From: Otis tarda
Lineage: Eukaryota > Chordata > Aves > Otidiformes > Otididae
NCBI GenBank assembly: GCA_026413225.1
Contig: CM048552.1
Span: 137,405,053-137,469,052 of the forward strand
Length of the DNA: 64,000 bases
Direction: 5' to 3'
Numbering within the stretch: the first letter of the stretch is position 1; each line of letters opens with the position of its first letter. The position numbers and the translations under genes were made by a program. The notes under the pieces were generated by a model. The model had not been told where the DNA came from, made no database searches, and was given only the letters and a program-made list of their open reading frames with translations. This document shows, one piece after another, positions 40,001-53,248 of the stretch.

Positions 40001-43000
40001 TATCCCAGAAAGTTCCAAGCCTTTAGACAAAGGGGTACCCACAACAGATGCAGATCTAGTTATAATGTGTCATGACTTAATTTAGTGTTGATTTAGTGAA
40101 CATGCTCTCCTAGATGTTCCAATGTGAACTATTTTTTGGTAGCAAAAAAATAAAGCAAGCAAAACAGTTTTCCTTTTACTCTGATCTTAATAACAGTTAT
40201 ATCCATTTTGTTCTCAGAAGAGGGTTGGATGCATTTTTTTTTCAAAATCACAAGATGAAGATAGAGTAGAGGTCTGGATTCAGGACTGCTCATTAATAAA
40301 AAAATCCAACAGTTGTAAATACTTATCTCCTATTTTCTAAAATGATTTCCATACTTCAAATTAATTTTCACTGGAAGTCAGCTGGACTACAGCCTGTAAG
40401 TCACTGGGGCGTGTGACTGTGTACCACAACGTTGCCACTCCCTGCTGCTCATCTCTACTCCCTCTAATGGGCTAATTAAATTGCTCATGCAACATTTCTT
40501 CAGCCAGCTTTCAGCAAAATAAACTAGGTTGCTAAAGACCTACTGTTTGCAGCTCTGGGTTTACAATGGGAAGTCTACAGCTAACCCAATACCTTTAGGC
40601 TGAAATGTGGGGCGACTGTATCAATCATTGATACGACATAATGGAGCAAACAGGAACCTCCAGTTAGTGCTGGTGATGTGAAGACGAAGAAATTAAATTT
40701 TTAAGTTTATCTGCAGTTAGAAGAAAACATGTACATGTTCCCTTCATTCTGCTGAAACTTGTATCCTATGGTACCATCTTAGACTACGAACAACCATAAG
40801 TTCACCATCAGCTTTCAAGGCACTGACAGTTTTTTTTTTCTATCCAGGAGCTGTAAGCAGGTCATAGTCATCTGAAATTGAAGGAAATTCAAGTGGTCAG
40901 CAAGGACATGTGTTTTGGCTACAAAAATGTTTTTCTTTATGAAGAGTTATTGCTAACAAATGTTTCATATCTCACAGATTCAAATATCTGGTTGACCTTT
41001 CATATAAGTAGTCCACATTATTTTTTTTTTTTCCCCTCCTACTCAAGTGCTGACAGCTTGTCTCACTCCATTCATCTTTTCTACTTTTCTGAGGCACTGA
41101 GAGCACCTGTGCATTTCGAGTACGCAGTGGGGTTTAATTCTGTGAAAAGATATCTTATTGTACACTTCAGTACATTACTTATGATCAACACTGGAGATAC
41201 ACAAGCATAAAGTGCTGTTTTCTGTTGTGGAGCATTATTTACTGCTGATAGAATTGCACAACTGCAGTCTTAAACAACTCTCTTTATGCATTCCTAGGGT
41301 TTCCATATATTCAGGTTCTGGGTTTTACTAGAAAGACTATAAAGTCTTTGTCACCATAATACTTCTGTATCAGATCTGTTTCCTGAGAAACAGACTTCTG
41401 TAAAGTCAAGAAATATTGTTACTCCTATTCAACACCAGAGACTGAGGCAAAAGTGTCACACAACCCCACACAGGCACAGAAGCACCCTGTGGCAAAAGAG
41501 GTAAGGTACTTATTAGATCTCCCAATTTCCAATTCACTAACATTTCCAGCTCCTTGCTTCTCGCAGGGGTCTGTGTTGAAGCTTTGCGACTCAGACTCAT
41601 CACTGGCTTCATGGAACCAAATCACCACATGCTTCTTCACCCTCACATTTTAATCACCTGCACCTTTGACATAACAGGTCATGGCTACGATATTTTTTAA
41701 GATGACAATTTTCCTAATCAGCCAGAAGAAATTCAGTTGAGCAACAAAGACTTGCCTTACACCCCTCCCTAACAGCAGATTGAGCAATCACAGAAACTCC
41801 TCAAGTCTTCAAGGTGTCAGGAAAGGCACAGCTCTCCTCCCTGCTCTCGATAGCAATCTCCCCCAGCAGTCAGGAAAAACATCAAGTTCCCAGAAGGTAA
41901 AGACTGTAGAAATAAAAGTTACTTTGCCAATAAATCACTGCAGTTTAAGTTTTTTAAGCAGGGGAGCAAATGATTGAGTTTTATAAAACAGGGGAAAGGA
42001 AAAAGAATGGGAAATACAAAAGTTTTTGCATGTACTAAAAATACATAGTCTAAAAGGGGGGAAATAGTTTACCTTAGAGCTTTAAAGTCCTGTCCTACTA
42101 ATTTAGTGCAAAGTAGAAGTAACATTGTGGCATTAGAGCTGCATTTAAGAGAATTCAGTATTTATATAATATTTTCCAGCCTCAGAACTGCTTTTTAATT
42201 TTACTGAAGCCTTTATATTTAGACATAAAGTCACCTTACCAAAATAGTAAAGGGAGAAACAGATTACAAATTGTTTATAAAAGCTAATTTTGAAAGCGTT
42301 AATTTCTCTTAAATCTTGACTTAACTATTAATTATATTTAACAGAAACATAAACCTTCAAATATTCTCTGTTATCATCTTAACATTCTTTCCATATATAA
42401 ACACCCAACAAAACACTATCTTATGCCAACACGTTTCCATCTTCCTTTCATTCAAATGAATGACTGAAATGGATGCTTTGCTATTCCATTAAAAACACAA
42501 AAGCAACTGTAAACATCTCTTATTAAAATGTAATGTCCTCCTTTCTTCTGTATCAACAAAATATGTATTTGTAGAGGAAATAAAGCAATTTACAATACTG
42601 TAATGACTTCATTATCCAGAATCCAAATACTCATCAGGACTTGGAGAATTTGTTATATCAGATATCACTCAGCTAGACACCCACAAACTCATTTTTGCAT
42701 CTAATTTGTTTAAGAAAATTAACACAGTGATGACTAACTGATACTGTGTAGGAAGTGTTTCGCTTCCTTTACCATGAAATCATGTTTCTATGATACTATC
42801 CTAAAAGATTATAGTATTTTACTGAAAAATATGCAGCTTCCAAATAAAGTATTGTTACCTCCCAACAGTAACTTTTTACAGTATTCACTGAACCAAAACA
42901 GAAGTTTATTTCCTGAAGAATGCTGAATAGTTTATATGTATTTGGGAAACTAGGAGATACTGCTTTGTTTCAGAGTTTATGTTGGAAGCTTTCAAAGCAA

Positions 43001-45421
43001 GTGTATAACAAAGTATGTTTTATCTCAAGAGACAGAAAAAAAATCCAAAATAATCTGGTTTTATAGCTTTGTGAAGGGATTTTGAGAACAATTGTCTTTT
43101 CTACTGAAGAGGAAAAGTACTGAAGCTGCAACTTCAAGTAAAGCAGTAGGTACCTGTGCTTCACTTTTAAACAAGTTTATTGTACTGTCATGCTGCCCAT
43201 TGATGGATCTCTCTCTACTTCAGCTATTCAGACTTAACTGCAAGTCCATTATAGAAAGAATATAACAGAAGAACTGAGGATGAAGAATTTATTACTCTCA
43301 AATTAAAGTGCCCAGCCGTTGTAAAAGGCTCTGGATTTTGTTTCAAGTAAGTTTCACTAACACTTGGATCTTTTTCCATTTAAAAAAAAAAAAAGCATAA
43401 ATGAGAATGAAGTTCATGCATTTCTATTAAAAAGAAAGCTCTGACTTAGTTTCATCAGGTTATGTTACAGTTTCAACAAAACCAAATTAAATTCAACTTC
43501 CCACATCAGCAAGAACATTCTTACAGTCTCTGCCAAACTGCTCAGAGATAACTGCCTCTCTGCTATTACCAGAACACCAAATATCCCATTGTCGTAGATG
43601 ACAAACACACAGCAAAGGACTAGACTACCCTGTGGACAGCAAATTCCAAACTGTGACTACAGAAATGGTCTAGATCTCAGAAACAAGGCTGACAGAATAG
43701 CTAAGAGCCTGGAGCAAAGAGCACATCAGATAAGGCCACCTATATCCACAATAACAAGAGAACCTTCAATCATGATCCATCTTCCTTCTAAAAGGTCATT
43801 CAGCTAGAAAAATGACTGCAAGAATGGATGAAATACTCACTATCCAAAGGGATACAGCCTCTCAAGCACTGCAGCAGAGGTCCCCACATATTCCCTATTT
43901 CCCACTTTCAGTCACTATTTTCTGTCCTTTCTACTGCCCTTGAACACGCCACTCTACATCCTTCAAAAACTTCTTTACTAAATACAATTCTTTAGAAATT
44001 CTGTATCTAAGAAACACGACAACATACTTCCTAATGCACACATCAGAGCTGATGGATTAGAAAAATTTAAAGATTCCAAAGAATCTAATAATTTGGAAAT
44101 GAAGAAGAGATTTAAAGGAGGAGAGCAGGGCTGGTGGCAGAGGGGAAGGTTTCCTTTCTGTAAGTGATGAGGCAGGAGAAGCATATGGACACAGGACACG
44201 AAGCCTTCCTCTCAGTGCCAATGCTACTGTGCCGTTGCCTAAAAGTTTAAAGTTTTCAGTTAATTTTGCTGTTTCGTCGAAGTTCAGAACAACTCTGAAA
44301 TAAACAACCTCTTTTCTACCATCAAACACTCTAAACCATCTGTTTCTACTTTAAGATGCAACCCAAGAATTGTGTATCTGACGAAAGTTATTTAGTTTCT
44401 CAAAGTAGCAAATTGTTGCATTTCCAGCATTTACCAAACAGTTGCCTCTTTCTGAATTGAGGATTTCGGCACTCTACAGTGACCCTTAGATACATGCAAA
44501 GGCCACTAAAAAGATCCTCCAGTAACTTGTTATGTTGCAGAAGTCATTCTCTTATCTTGGTGGCCTGACCTGTGCTTACCAAGAACGCTCTGAATTAATT
44601 AGAGACTGAATACTGATACTGTATTAACTTACAGGGAAGGGAAGAAATTTCTCTACTAACTTCAAAAACGTCGCTGTCCTGGGTAGATTACGACTCTTCC
44701 CTGATCAGCTTGAGAGATCAAACTGAAAAGCTATGCTCAGAAACAAAGTACAATCACAGAAATAAAGAAATTTCCAACAGCTTTGGGCATACCCACAGAC
44801 ACTGCGAATACGCGGGTAACGATCTCACTTGAGTATATTTCATCTTACTATGGGTACCTACGTAGGCATCCAGGTACGTGTCAAGTAGCCACGTGTTTCC
44901 CCAGCTTCTCACACAGGGGACAGCAAATGGTAGGCAACTTCAGAAAGCAATTCAGAGCACGTAATTTAAACACTACAAATCACTTTCAAAAAATGTCTAC
45001 TTCTATTAAACATCTAGCTTAAGTTTGGGTGAACATCACCAAAAGTCTGCTGCTTGGCAAAGCATATATGAAGGCTACAAACACATTCTACAACTACATC
45101 AAGCTGAATTTAAGAACTGGTTACAGTTCAAAACTTTGTAGATGTTTCGTATCACTGAATTAATGCATCTAAACAAAACATATTGTTCCCCATTCCATAC
45201 ACCTTACATTCCATCTTGCCTGTATATGACCATTTCTGTGAAGCTACAAGTAGTACAAAAATTAGAACTCCTAAAAATTCACCACCAGAGTGGTGATAAT
45301 ATTCTTGGGGGGGGGCAAGTGTGGGGATAGCACAGCGTACCTGCTGCATAATCTTTAAGAAACTGAAAATACCGTGCTATGTGGAATTAGAAAGCTTCCA
45401 AACCTGTTTCTTATCTTAAAG

Positions 45422-45450
45422 AAAACAAACAAACAAACAAAAAAACCCCC
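45422..45450 (+). repeat. (AAAC)n simple repeat
   Basis: Four AAAC units, then A-rich and C-rich runs. Confidence 0.85.
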
Positions 45451-46514
45451 ACAAAAATAAAAAAAAACCTAGAAAGACTTACATAAGTTTTAGAGAGAAG
45501 CATAAATATTTTTCTTTATGTATAGATTAAAAAAAAACCTTCAGTTGACCTTATATCAAATAGGTTCAAAAAACAGACAACAGAAAGCAAGTTTGCATAT
45601 TGTAACAACATAACTGTGTCAATTTTCACTTCACCCCTCTGGGAAACTCTTCATGCACTGTATCTCTTAAATGTACAGCGAGTAAAAAAATCTGCTGAAT
45701 GGCTGGGACCAGTCTCAAATTTCTGTAATAAAGTGATCCACAGAACCAGATTCATATACATACTAGCTATTCTCTGCATAGATTACAAATGCATAGGAAG
45801 ACTGAACACAAATGGCTTTCCTCAAGAAGGAAACAGCTCATGTATGTGATGCAATATTGGCTTGGTTCCTACTAAACGGTTGTTTTCTCCAATCTATTCA
45901 TGACCAGGTTTCATTTCCCATTTACCTTGTTCTTTCCACACTCCCATACTTTAAATATTCATTAAGCAGGAGAACACACAATGAATGAAGTTCTATAGGA
46001 AAAAAATATATACAGTCCACTGAGTAAAGCATATGTAGCATATGCATAAACACCACACGAGCCCACAGTTTTTTTTCCTCTTAAAAAACCAAACACAAGC
46101 ATGATGGATAACTATGTAATAAATGGCATTATTGTCAATCCTCTGACAACAGCAAGCAATAACTAGATGTCTCTTGCTGATCTTTTATTTTTATGCTAAT
46201 GCCTATGGTAGCATCCAAAATTCATACTGAAAAGTAGCAACAGACACTAACAACAGAAGTTTAAGTTGTCCTTTAAATAGACTAAATTAATAAACATTCA
46301 AATAGGCAATCCCACTGTCTAACTCCTATTGCAGCAACTGTTCCCACAAAACACAGCAATTCCTCTGCCAGACTCCACAGACATGAATGGTTTTGTTTGC
46401 ACTTTGTTTTAAACTAAAAAATCATTATAGATTTGACAGGTTTTGCCTAAGTAGCTAGAAGGGGGAAACACAGAGCAGATTAAAAACAGGCAGTTTGGAA
46501 GCAACAAGTAAGGA

Positions 46515-46757
46515 AGTTTCTTAGGGTAGTTTTAGATTGAACACAAGGAAGAAATTCTTTACTATGAAGGTGGTGAGATGCCAGAACAGGTTGCCCAGAG
46601 AAGTTGTGGATGTCTCATACTCACAAGTGTTCAAGGCCAGGTTGGATAGGACTTTGAGCAACCTGGTCTAGTGAAAGATGTCCGTGCCCATGGCAAAGGG
46701 GCTGGAACTAGATGATCTTTAAAGGTCCCTTCCAATCCAAACCATTCTATGGCTCTA
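46515..46757 (+). mobile_element. CR1 LINE 3' fragment, plus orientation
   Basis: About 240 bp: TTTAGATTGAACACAAGGAA, then AACAGGTTGCCCAGAGAAG, AGATGATCTTTAAAGGTCCC and a decayed ACCATTCTATGGCTCTAG tail. It is 5'-truncated and has no obvious flanking duplication. Confidence 0.93.
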
Positions 46758-49700
46758 GTTCTGGTTTTAAACACAGCATTCTGACTCCTCAGAAGGATTT
46801 TTGTCCTGAAATGTAGCATGGAATGCATAAAGGAAAACTGCAGTTTCAGGACTGCAAGTGCACATACCCCTCATTTCTTAAATCGCAGTCTTGCAGTTGA
46901 CTTCTAAGCATGTAACTCAACTGACCTAAACTGCTTGAGTCACAAGTCTTTTAACCCATCCTCTCATTTCAACTCCCTACACAATTTGTAGATCACATGT
47001 AGCAACATCCAAGACAGCTTTACAATGCGATTTCCAATACCAGTGGCATTTCAACTGTTAATGCTCTTGCCAAAAAAACCCTGTCTTAAGCTTCAGACTT
47101 CTACAGCCAGACCATTTAAACCACATAGAAGCGTGCTGGGCTCCATTCTGCCAGTAAATTAACAATCACAATAAAGATCTCATTCAACAGCCATTAAAGT
47201 TGAGAGCATTCCCTTTATCAATCAGCTTACTAAAGTAAAAAGTAATAATATCTTCTTCCATCAAAGCAAATCAACTCTTCTCTTCCAATAATAGACACCT
47301 GGGATTCAGCAACCAGACACAAAGGTAAACACCACCAAAACAGTTTCTACGGCACTGAAAAAAAAACCCCAACTTTTCACATACTTGACAAGGAAAGAAG
47401 ACCAATAGCTACATGTTACTATTTTATTCCTAAAACATTCATTCTAATACACAAACATTTCCTAAAATTTCTCAACTATCGAATTTAACAGCACACAGAA
47501 AAGGTCCAACTCAGACCAATCTTTCCCAAACAATAAACTCTTACAAGTTAAGAAGTCAAATAAGGGTTTCAAAAGAAACATGGATGTGATTTGACACATT
47601 CTTTGAAAAATCCCTTAACCAGCAATTTTAAAATTATGGCCCATAAAGGTCAGTAACTTTGCTTGGTTTTGATGAGCAAGAGAATACAAATACAGAATAA
47701 AATAGAAGGAATACTCCTTCATATATTATCTTTCTAGAACTGAAGGAAGCGAACAAAATTTGTCAGGATACAGAGATCTAGATTAGTGCATTTATGTTGA
47801 ACTGGCCAGTAATTTCCCAGGATTACCATTAAATGCTGGTTTTCTGGACACCAAGCTTCACAGCCAAGTTTAAGAATTGTTAATGTCTACGAGCAGTGCA
47901 GCTCACCTCAAAAATCCAACTTGAGGGAGGCAACTGGTATTTATTTTTTAAAATGTCTTTTCTTGATTCATTCATATAAAGGACCATTAAAGCTTCCCCC
48001 CCCCAAATACTGTTGCAGTATAACAGTGCAAGTAATTGCTTTTAATTATAGAAGGCCAAAGGATAAAGAACTACTTACTGAAAACAGTAACCACTTCACT
48101 TACTACTGAAAAAAATAAATTGATACAAGTCACATGAAGACGACCTGCAGCCAATTAATAGAGAAGCATTCCTTTATACAATTTAAATAATTATTAGGTT
48201 AAACAAATTACAATTCACACCTAACCATAGACAGGAGCACACTAGAAAAGCGCAATGGAATAAAGAGAAATAAACAAAGGTTTGGAGTCTGTCTGATACT
48301 GCTGCTTCTTGAAAGACAGCACCTCCAGCCAGGGCATGAATTCAGCACTGATTCAAGAGACAAGAACTCTGTCTCCTAAATCAACAACAAAACTTCTTGC
48401 AACAGTCCAGGTTTCACTTGGAAATCTTGCCGAAATACCAGCCAAGCCCAGCCTTGATTAGCCTGCAATGAGATCATAGCTTGAGGAGGTATGGCCCTCA
48501 TAAAGCTGATACTAAAGAGGAATTTATTTAAATTATACATCTTGAAATGCATAAACCAGTATATTTTCATATTTATTAATATAATAAGGATAACACTGAC
48601 TGCAGAACAACTTTGGAGTTCCTAAGGACACTGTTAGTACAGGAAGTGAAAAGACTTTCTATCCATCACCCACAAGCAACGCTGTGACTGATACTACAAG
48701 CTGGGCATCTTAGATAAGAGTCATTTTAAAGTAAAAGTAATCAAGATAATGCAGCTATGGGAGATTTTCACAAGATTCACACCTTGACTGAATTGAGCAC
48801 CTTGACTTTTCATTTTCATTATTTCCAGTAAGATCTCTCTCTTCAGAGTCTGTTTCTTTAAAAAGAAGGAAAAAACCTAAGGCTTGTGAGACTTCTAATT
48901 AAAGTCCTCCAAGTTGTCATTTCATCTTCTTTTGAAATACACATGTTGCTATAAAAAGCAAATCCTTTATTTCAAGATGTCAAATTAGGCAAGAACAAGC
49001 TGCCTTTGGGCAATTTTTTTTTGGAATGTTATCATACACAGAGGTAGAGATCAGAAAAAATGTAAAGCATTTTTTTTTCCACGGGACGTTATAAAAATAA
49101 TAGTAAGCAACACAATGACAATGCTACAAGACTTTTTTCTTAAATATTAGCAACACCACTTGTACTTGGGTGGGGCAAGGCAAGTTTTAGAAGACCAGCT
49201 ATGTTTAAAGATCGAGCAAGCTGTATCATGCACCATTCTTCTCTGTGCCTACTGTGGCAGTAACAACAAAAAGGGCAAGGGAGGGAAAAAAATTAAAAAT
49301 AAAAAGGCTTGCGGCTGGCAGGTCAACTTGATATTCTATGTACCTGGTTCCGGACTATTTCTCCAAGTCTTGTTTCAGTCACAGAAAGAAATGCTATCAC
49401 GAAACAGAGAAGCCTGCCCACTCTGCAAGGGCAGGGCCCACGACCAGGCACCCACAGCATGAGTAGGGGCTGACCTCTCCCCAGGCAAAGTGCTTGCCTT
49501 CCCGACATTCCAGCAGCTGAGCGCACACTTATCCTTCTGCTCAGGCTGGACACATTTTCTCCCCTTCAGCATGCCTTCCCCTCCCTGATTATTGGTAGTT
49601 TGGTGGATCAAAGGACACTTCTTTTAATTGGCTAGAATTCCAGCTAATCAATCCCCAAATAGTGTTTGCAGCTCTTCTTGCCCTAGATTCTCCCTATGAT

Positions 49701-51809
49701 ATCTGTAATAAAAAGTTTCCCTTCCTGTCAGCAAGTGAAATAGCCACACAACCAGAGAAACTAACACCCACGAGGTGCGCTACACAGAAAGTGCTGCAAA
49801 ATGAGCAACATATACTTGCTCACTAATTTTTCAATTACAGTATTTCCTGGTGCTACTTTTCAGACAGTTATATTAGCTGTCCCATATATGCTAAGGAAAG
49901 CAGGAAACACTTACACCACAGACTTCCCAGCATTTACGTCAAGGTGCAAATTTCTTCAAAAGCTGATTCTGCTTTCAAGACCGCGGCAAGCAAGGAGACA
50001 GGCAGAATTTCAGAAATCCTCCTTAAGTAGCTGCTATCCGAGACTCCATTCACACCTTGTCACATTCCTGTCCTTAAAAAGTGGCACTTGACGTCATCCA
50101 TCCTCAGTTCCCCAGAGCTGCCCTGAACTAGCACGAATAGCCAGCTCACGCTTAAGCACAGTTTGAATCCACAAAACCACGGCTTTTTCCACAGGTATCC
50201 TGAAGGATTCAGTTCAGTGCGTTTTTTCAGATCCCCCACCAACCAGCTACCAACCTTACCCAAGAAGTGAGAGCACATGCCACGGGGAGAGCAGAAGCGC
50301 AGGTGAAGCGGCATCCCCTCTTCTGTGGCAGCTTGGCAACTCCCACATGCAGTCGGGAAGTGGACAACTCAGAGCTCAGGTTCAGAGCTCTTTTCAGTCG
50401 AGAAGAGACAAACGTTACATTTCCTGTTTTAACCACCCGGTATTAAACTATTCTTCCCAGCAGCTTTCCATGACAGAAAAAAAAACCAAAACCCAACATC
50501 AAGATGAGTGAGCCAAACGAAGAGGAAGACTTTGCAGCTAAAGCATTGTCGTTTTGGGGACATGGGGGACACAGGCTCCAGTCTCTGGTTTCAAAACTAG
50601 TCCTTTACAGTTGCATCCAACAACTGCAAATGGAAATACACTCCAAAATCTTAGACACAAGGATCCAAGTTGTCTCTTCTTCCTAGCGTAGCACAAATGG
50701 ACCCAGGTTTCTTTTTTTGCACAGCAGCACAGTTTCAGGAGGTACCAAGGCCGTGGTTCCACTTAATTATTCCTTTGCAACAGACCCAGTTTACAAGATT
50801 CCCATCACCAGACACTTCTCTCCACATACCACAGCCACATCCTCATGCCACAAATACTTAAGCCTGTTACTTAATACCTTGGTAACATTATGAATAAGTA
50901 TCACCGATCAGTCTTTAGACGTAGCCATTACCAGAAAGGTGTAATTATTTGATTCGGCACTTGATAGCTAGTACATACACAGTAAGTAGCTGTCTTCGCC
51001 TTTCCTCAAACGCTCCAAGGTCTGATATTCTGTAATTCAAGGTACTGGTAAGAGGCCAACAGACAGGCAGTCATTTTTCAGCATATGTATCTTCTGACAC
51101 TGACTGTTGTTCCTTGATAAACAGAAGTAGAGAAGAGATCTAGAAAAAGATGGTTTCAAAACTCGTAACTTGGAAAGCCCACAGTGCAGTTGTTTCAAGG
51201 ATGGGAGAAGGGAACCAAGCAGACAACTCACAATGAAATCAACTGAAAAATAAGATGAGAAGAATTTCTGCTGTGGATAGAACAGGACTTGTTGACCTCT
51301 GACACTCTCTGTGCACTTCTAAAATGTGAACAAGCAGAATCCACAGGATCCGTAGACAAAGCATATGTATCTTTCTGACAGATCTTGAGCAAAATGTGCC
51401 TTGCTAATGTGGATTTTTTTTTCCAACTACATATGGATCTACTTTAACGCTTTTGCACTGTGCAACAAGAAAACTGTCTGAACAGCGAAACCCAACAATT
51501 ATTGGGGATGGGGGTTCTTAAGTCAAAACACATCCAGATGAAAAACATTTTCTAGAAACTGTGATGTATTTCCTTAACTCATGCCCAATGCACTGAGACT
51601 AAAGCTGTGAGTATAGAAGGATATTAAAAAAAAAAAAAAAAAAAAAAGGAAAAAAATTTAAAAGGCAACCAGAAAGTGCATAGAAGCCTCCCCCTCCCCC
51701 CATCCCGGGAGCATGGATTTGGTCACTATCCACAGGACCTTTTGTCTAAAGAAGGAAGGAGATACAAAAGGTTACCCTAATTATTTTGAATTTCCAATTC
51801 CAACAGCAG
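46758..51809. other. Intronic sequence without recognised gene
   Basis: AT-rich DNA leading up to the CpG island. GC rises moderately around 49.3-50.5 kb. No exon or element recognised. Confidence 0.65.
51626..51648 (+). repeat. Poly(A) tract, 23 bases
   Basis: Uninterrupted A run about 160 bp left of the CpG island edge, inside SHROOM2 intron 1. Confidence 0.95.
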
Positions 51810-52306
51810 CGGAGCAAACTCCGCCTCAGAGCCGGGAGTTTTGGTCCCCGTACCCTCCTGCGCCAGGAGCCCGGCGGGAGGGAAGGGCCCAGCACAGGGG
51901 TCGGGGCTCCTCTGCCACCAGCGGGGTCCCCTGGCCCGTCACCGGGTTTTTCACGGGCGGCCGGAGGCAGCGGCTCAAGGGCCGCCGGCGCCCAACAACC
52001 TGTTGCCCCCCAGACCCCTCTCTCTCGGATTCGCCCCGTGCCGGGCAGCGGCTGCCCCAGCACCCTCAGGCACCGGCTCCCCCGGCGCTAACGGCCGCCT
52101 TGGGGCCCTCGCAGCACCGCAGCCGGCCCCACGCCACCTGCGCTGAGGCCGCCGCCGCCCAGCCCCGCGGTGCGCTCCGGGCAAGGCGGCGCGGCCGGGC
52201 CGGGCCCGTTCCGCTGCCACCGTCGGGCTGTCAGCGCCGCGGGCTCGCCAAAATGGTGCTGGCAGGACCCACCGGCCCCCAACCCCCTTCACTCGGCCCC
52301 GGCGCC

Positions 52307-52312
52307 TCTCAC
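52307..52312 (-). promoter_or_regulatory. SHROOM2: Splice donor of SHROOM2 intron 1
   Basis: Read on the minus strand the junction is AAG followed by GTGAGA, a near-consensus donor. The reading frame meets a stop shortly after it (residues GAGAE then stop), and PDZ similarity ends exactly at the junction. Both support a real exon boundary. Confidence 0.85.
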
Positions 52313-52531
52313 CTTGGTGATGATCAGGGGCTCGCCGTGTTCTCGCCCGCCCTTCAGGGTGAAGCCCCAGGGAGCCCCGCCGGTCAACAGCACCTCCACC
52401 AGCTTGTAGCCCTCCGCTGCCCGCTGCTCCACCATCACCATCACCGGTCCCGGTTCCACCAACACGGCGCCGAGCCGCGGGTCGCCGCCGGCCAGCCGCT
52501 CTCGCCCGCTCCGCAGCCCCACGTCCTCCAT
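52313..52531 (-). CDS. SHROOM2: SHROOM2 first coding exon (N-terminus and start of PDZ domain), partial
   Basis: This exon encodes 73 residues read on the minus strand. Residues 43-73 begin a PDZ domain: [20 protein letters not shown], then [11 protein letters not shown]. The [12 protein letters not shown] block at residues 51-62 is the Shroom-family version of the PDZ carboxylate-binding loop. REHGEPL and a start resembling ME...RERLA favour SHROOM2 over SHROOM3 or SHROOM4. Shroom proteins bind F-actin and recruit ROCK through C-terminal ASD1 and ASD2 domains, driving apical contraction; SHROOM2 is also linked to pigment-cell organisation. The exon stops at an AAG codon followed by GTGAGA, so the intron is phase 0 and splits the PDZ domain. 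The start chosen is the ATG at 52531. Its context is weak at -3 (T) but has G at +4, and there is no in-frame stop just upstream. Met31 and Met33 have better contexts. The N-terminus before the PDZ is about 18 residues longer than I recall for mammals. The rest of the gene lies beyond the window. Confidence 0.87.
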
Positions 52532-52828
52532 CGAGCCCCCCGCCGTGGCCGGGGCTCGCCTGCCTCTGCCGGCCGCTCCCCGGTGCGCGGCAGCCGGCGG
52601 CAGCCCGCCGAGCCACCTACCCGCCCCGCAGCGCCGTCCAGCCCGGCCCCATCGGCGGCGAGAGAGGGCTGCTCCCTGCCGCCCGCCCCCTCCTCCTCCT
52701 CTTCCTCCTGCCCTGCAGCCCGCGGTATTGTCTCACGCCGAGGCCAGAACCCCGCGGCGGCTCCAACTTGTGGCAACTTGGCGGCGGGGCAAACGCCGCC
52801 GAGCAACGCGGGACGCCGGGAGGAGCGC

Positions 52829-52850
52829 GGCGGGGTGGGGTGGGGTGAGG
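52829..52850 (+). repeat. GGGGT tandem tract in the CpG island
   Basis: Three GGGGT units in a row, then GAGG. With the GGG shortly upstream this is another possible quadruplex. It lies about 300 bp upstream of the SHROOM2 start codon, in the likely 5' UTR or promoter. Confidence 0.6.
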
Positions 52851-53224
52851 CCAGGCGCTCCCGCCTCCCTCGCTCCGTCTCTTCGCGAAAAGAAGAGCGA
52901 AACCCTCTTTTCACCCGCCGGCTTCCCCAGCGGGGCAGCCGCTCGCCCCTCCCCGAAAGCAGGCAGCCCCGCAGCGCGATCCCCCCCGGGCGAAGAGGAG
53001 GGGCGGAGGGGGGCTTGGGGGTGGAGGAGAGGAGAGCAGCCGCGGGCCGGCTGCCAGACAAAGGCGACAGCGAGAGGGTCCCCGAGTCACCCCGGGGCCG
53101 GGGCCGTGCCGCCCCCGCCACACAGAGGGGCAGCCCCGCCTCTCCCTCACCCCGCCGTCCCCAGACAAAAGCGGCGAGCAGGTGGAGGAGGGCCGCGCCG
53201 CTTCGGCCCGGCCCCACTTGCAGC

Positions 53225-53248
53225 GGGGGGGGGGTGAGGGGAAAGGGG
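53225..53248 (+). other. G-quadruplex-type motif in the CpG island
   Basis: A run of ten G is followed by TGA, four G, AAA and four G. This gives at least four G-runs of three or more separated by loops of one to three bases, the classic quadruplex pattern. It lies about 700 bp upstream of the SHROOM2 start codon, on the strand opposite to the gene. Whether it folds in vivo is unknown. Confidence 0.6.

Larger units (their letters stand above)
32276..46514. other. Intronic sequence without recognised gene
   Basis: AT-rich with simple repeats and the 34.8-kb hairpins. A 95-codon minus-strand frame at 34309-34596 reads more like ordinary protein than its neighbours, but I cannot match it to a family. 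Confidence 0.6.
1..52312 (-). other. SHROOM2: SHROOM2 intron 1 (partial, continues past the left edge)
   Basis: The gene is read on the minus strand, so sequence left of the donor at 52312 is intron 1. It is AT-rich and scattered with CR1 fragments, A tracts and simple repeats. I looked for a second exon carrying the rest of the PDZ domain (a GDE...IN...-type segment) and did not recognise one. The intron is therefore probably longer than 52 kb, which would suit the long first introns of this family. Nested antisense genes or enhancers cannot be excluded by eye. Confidence 0.75.
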
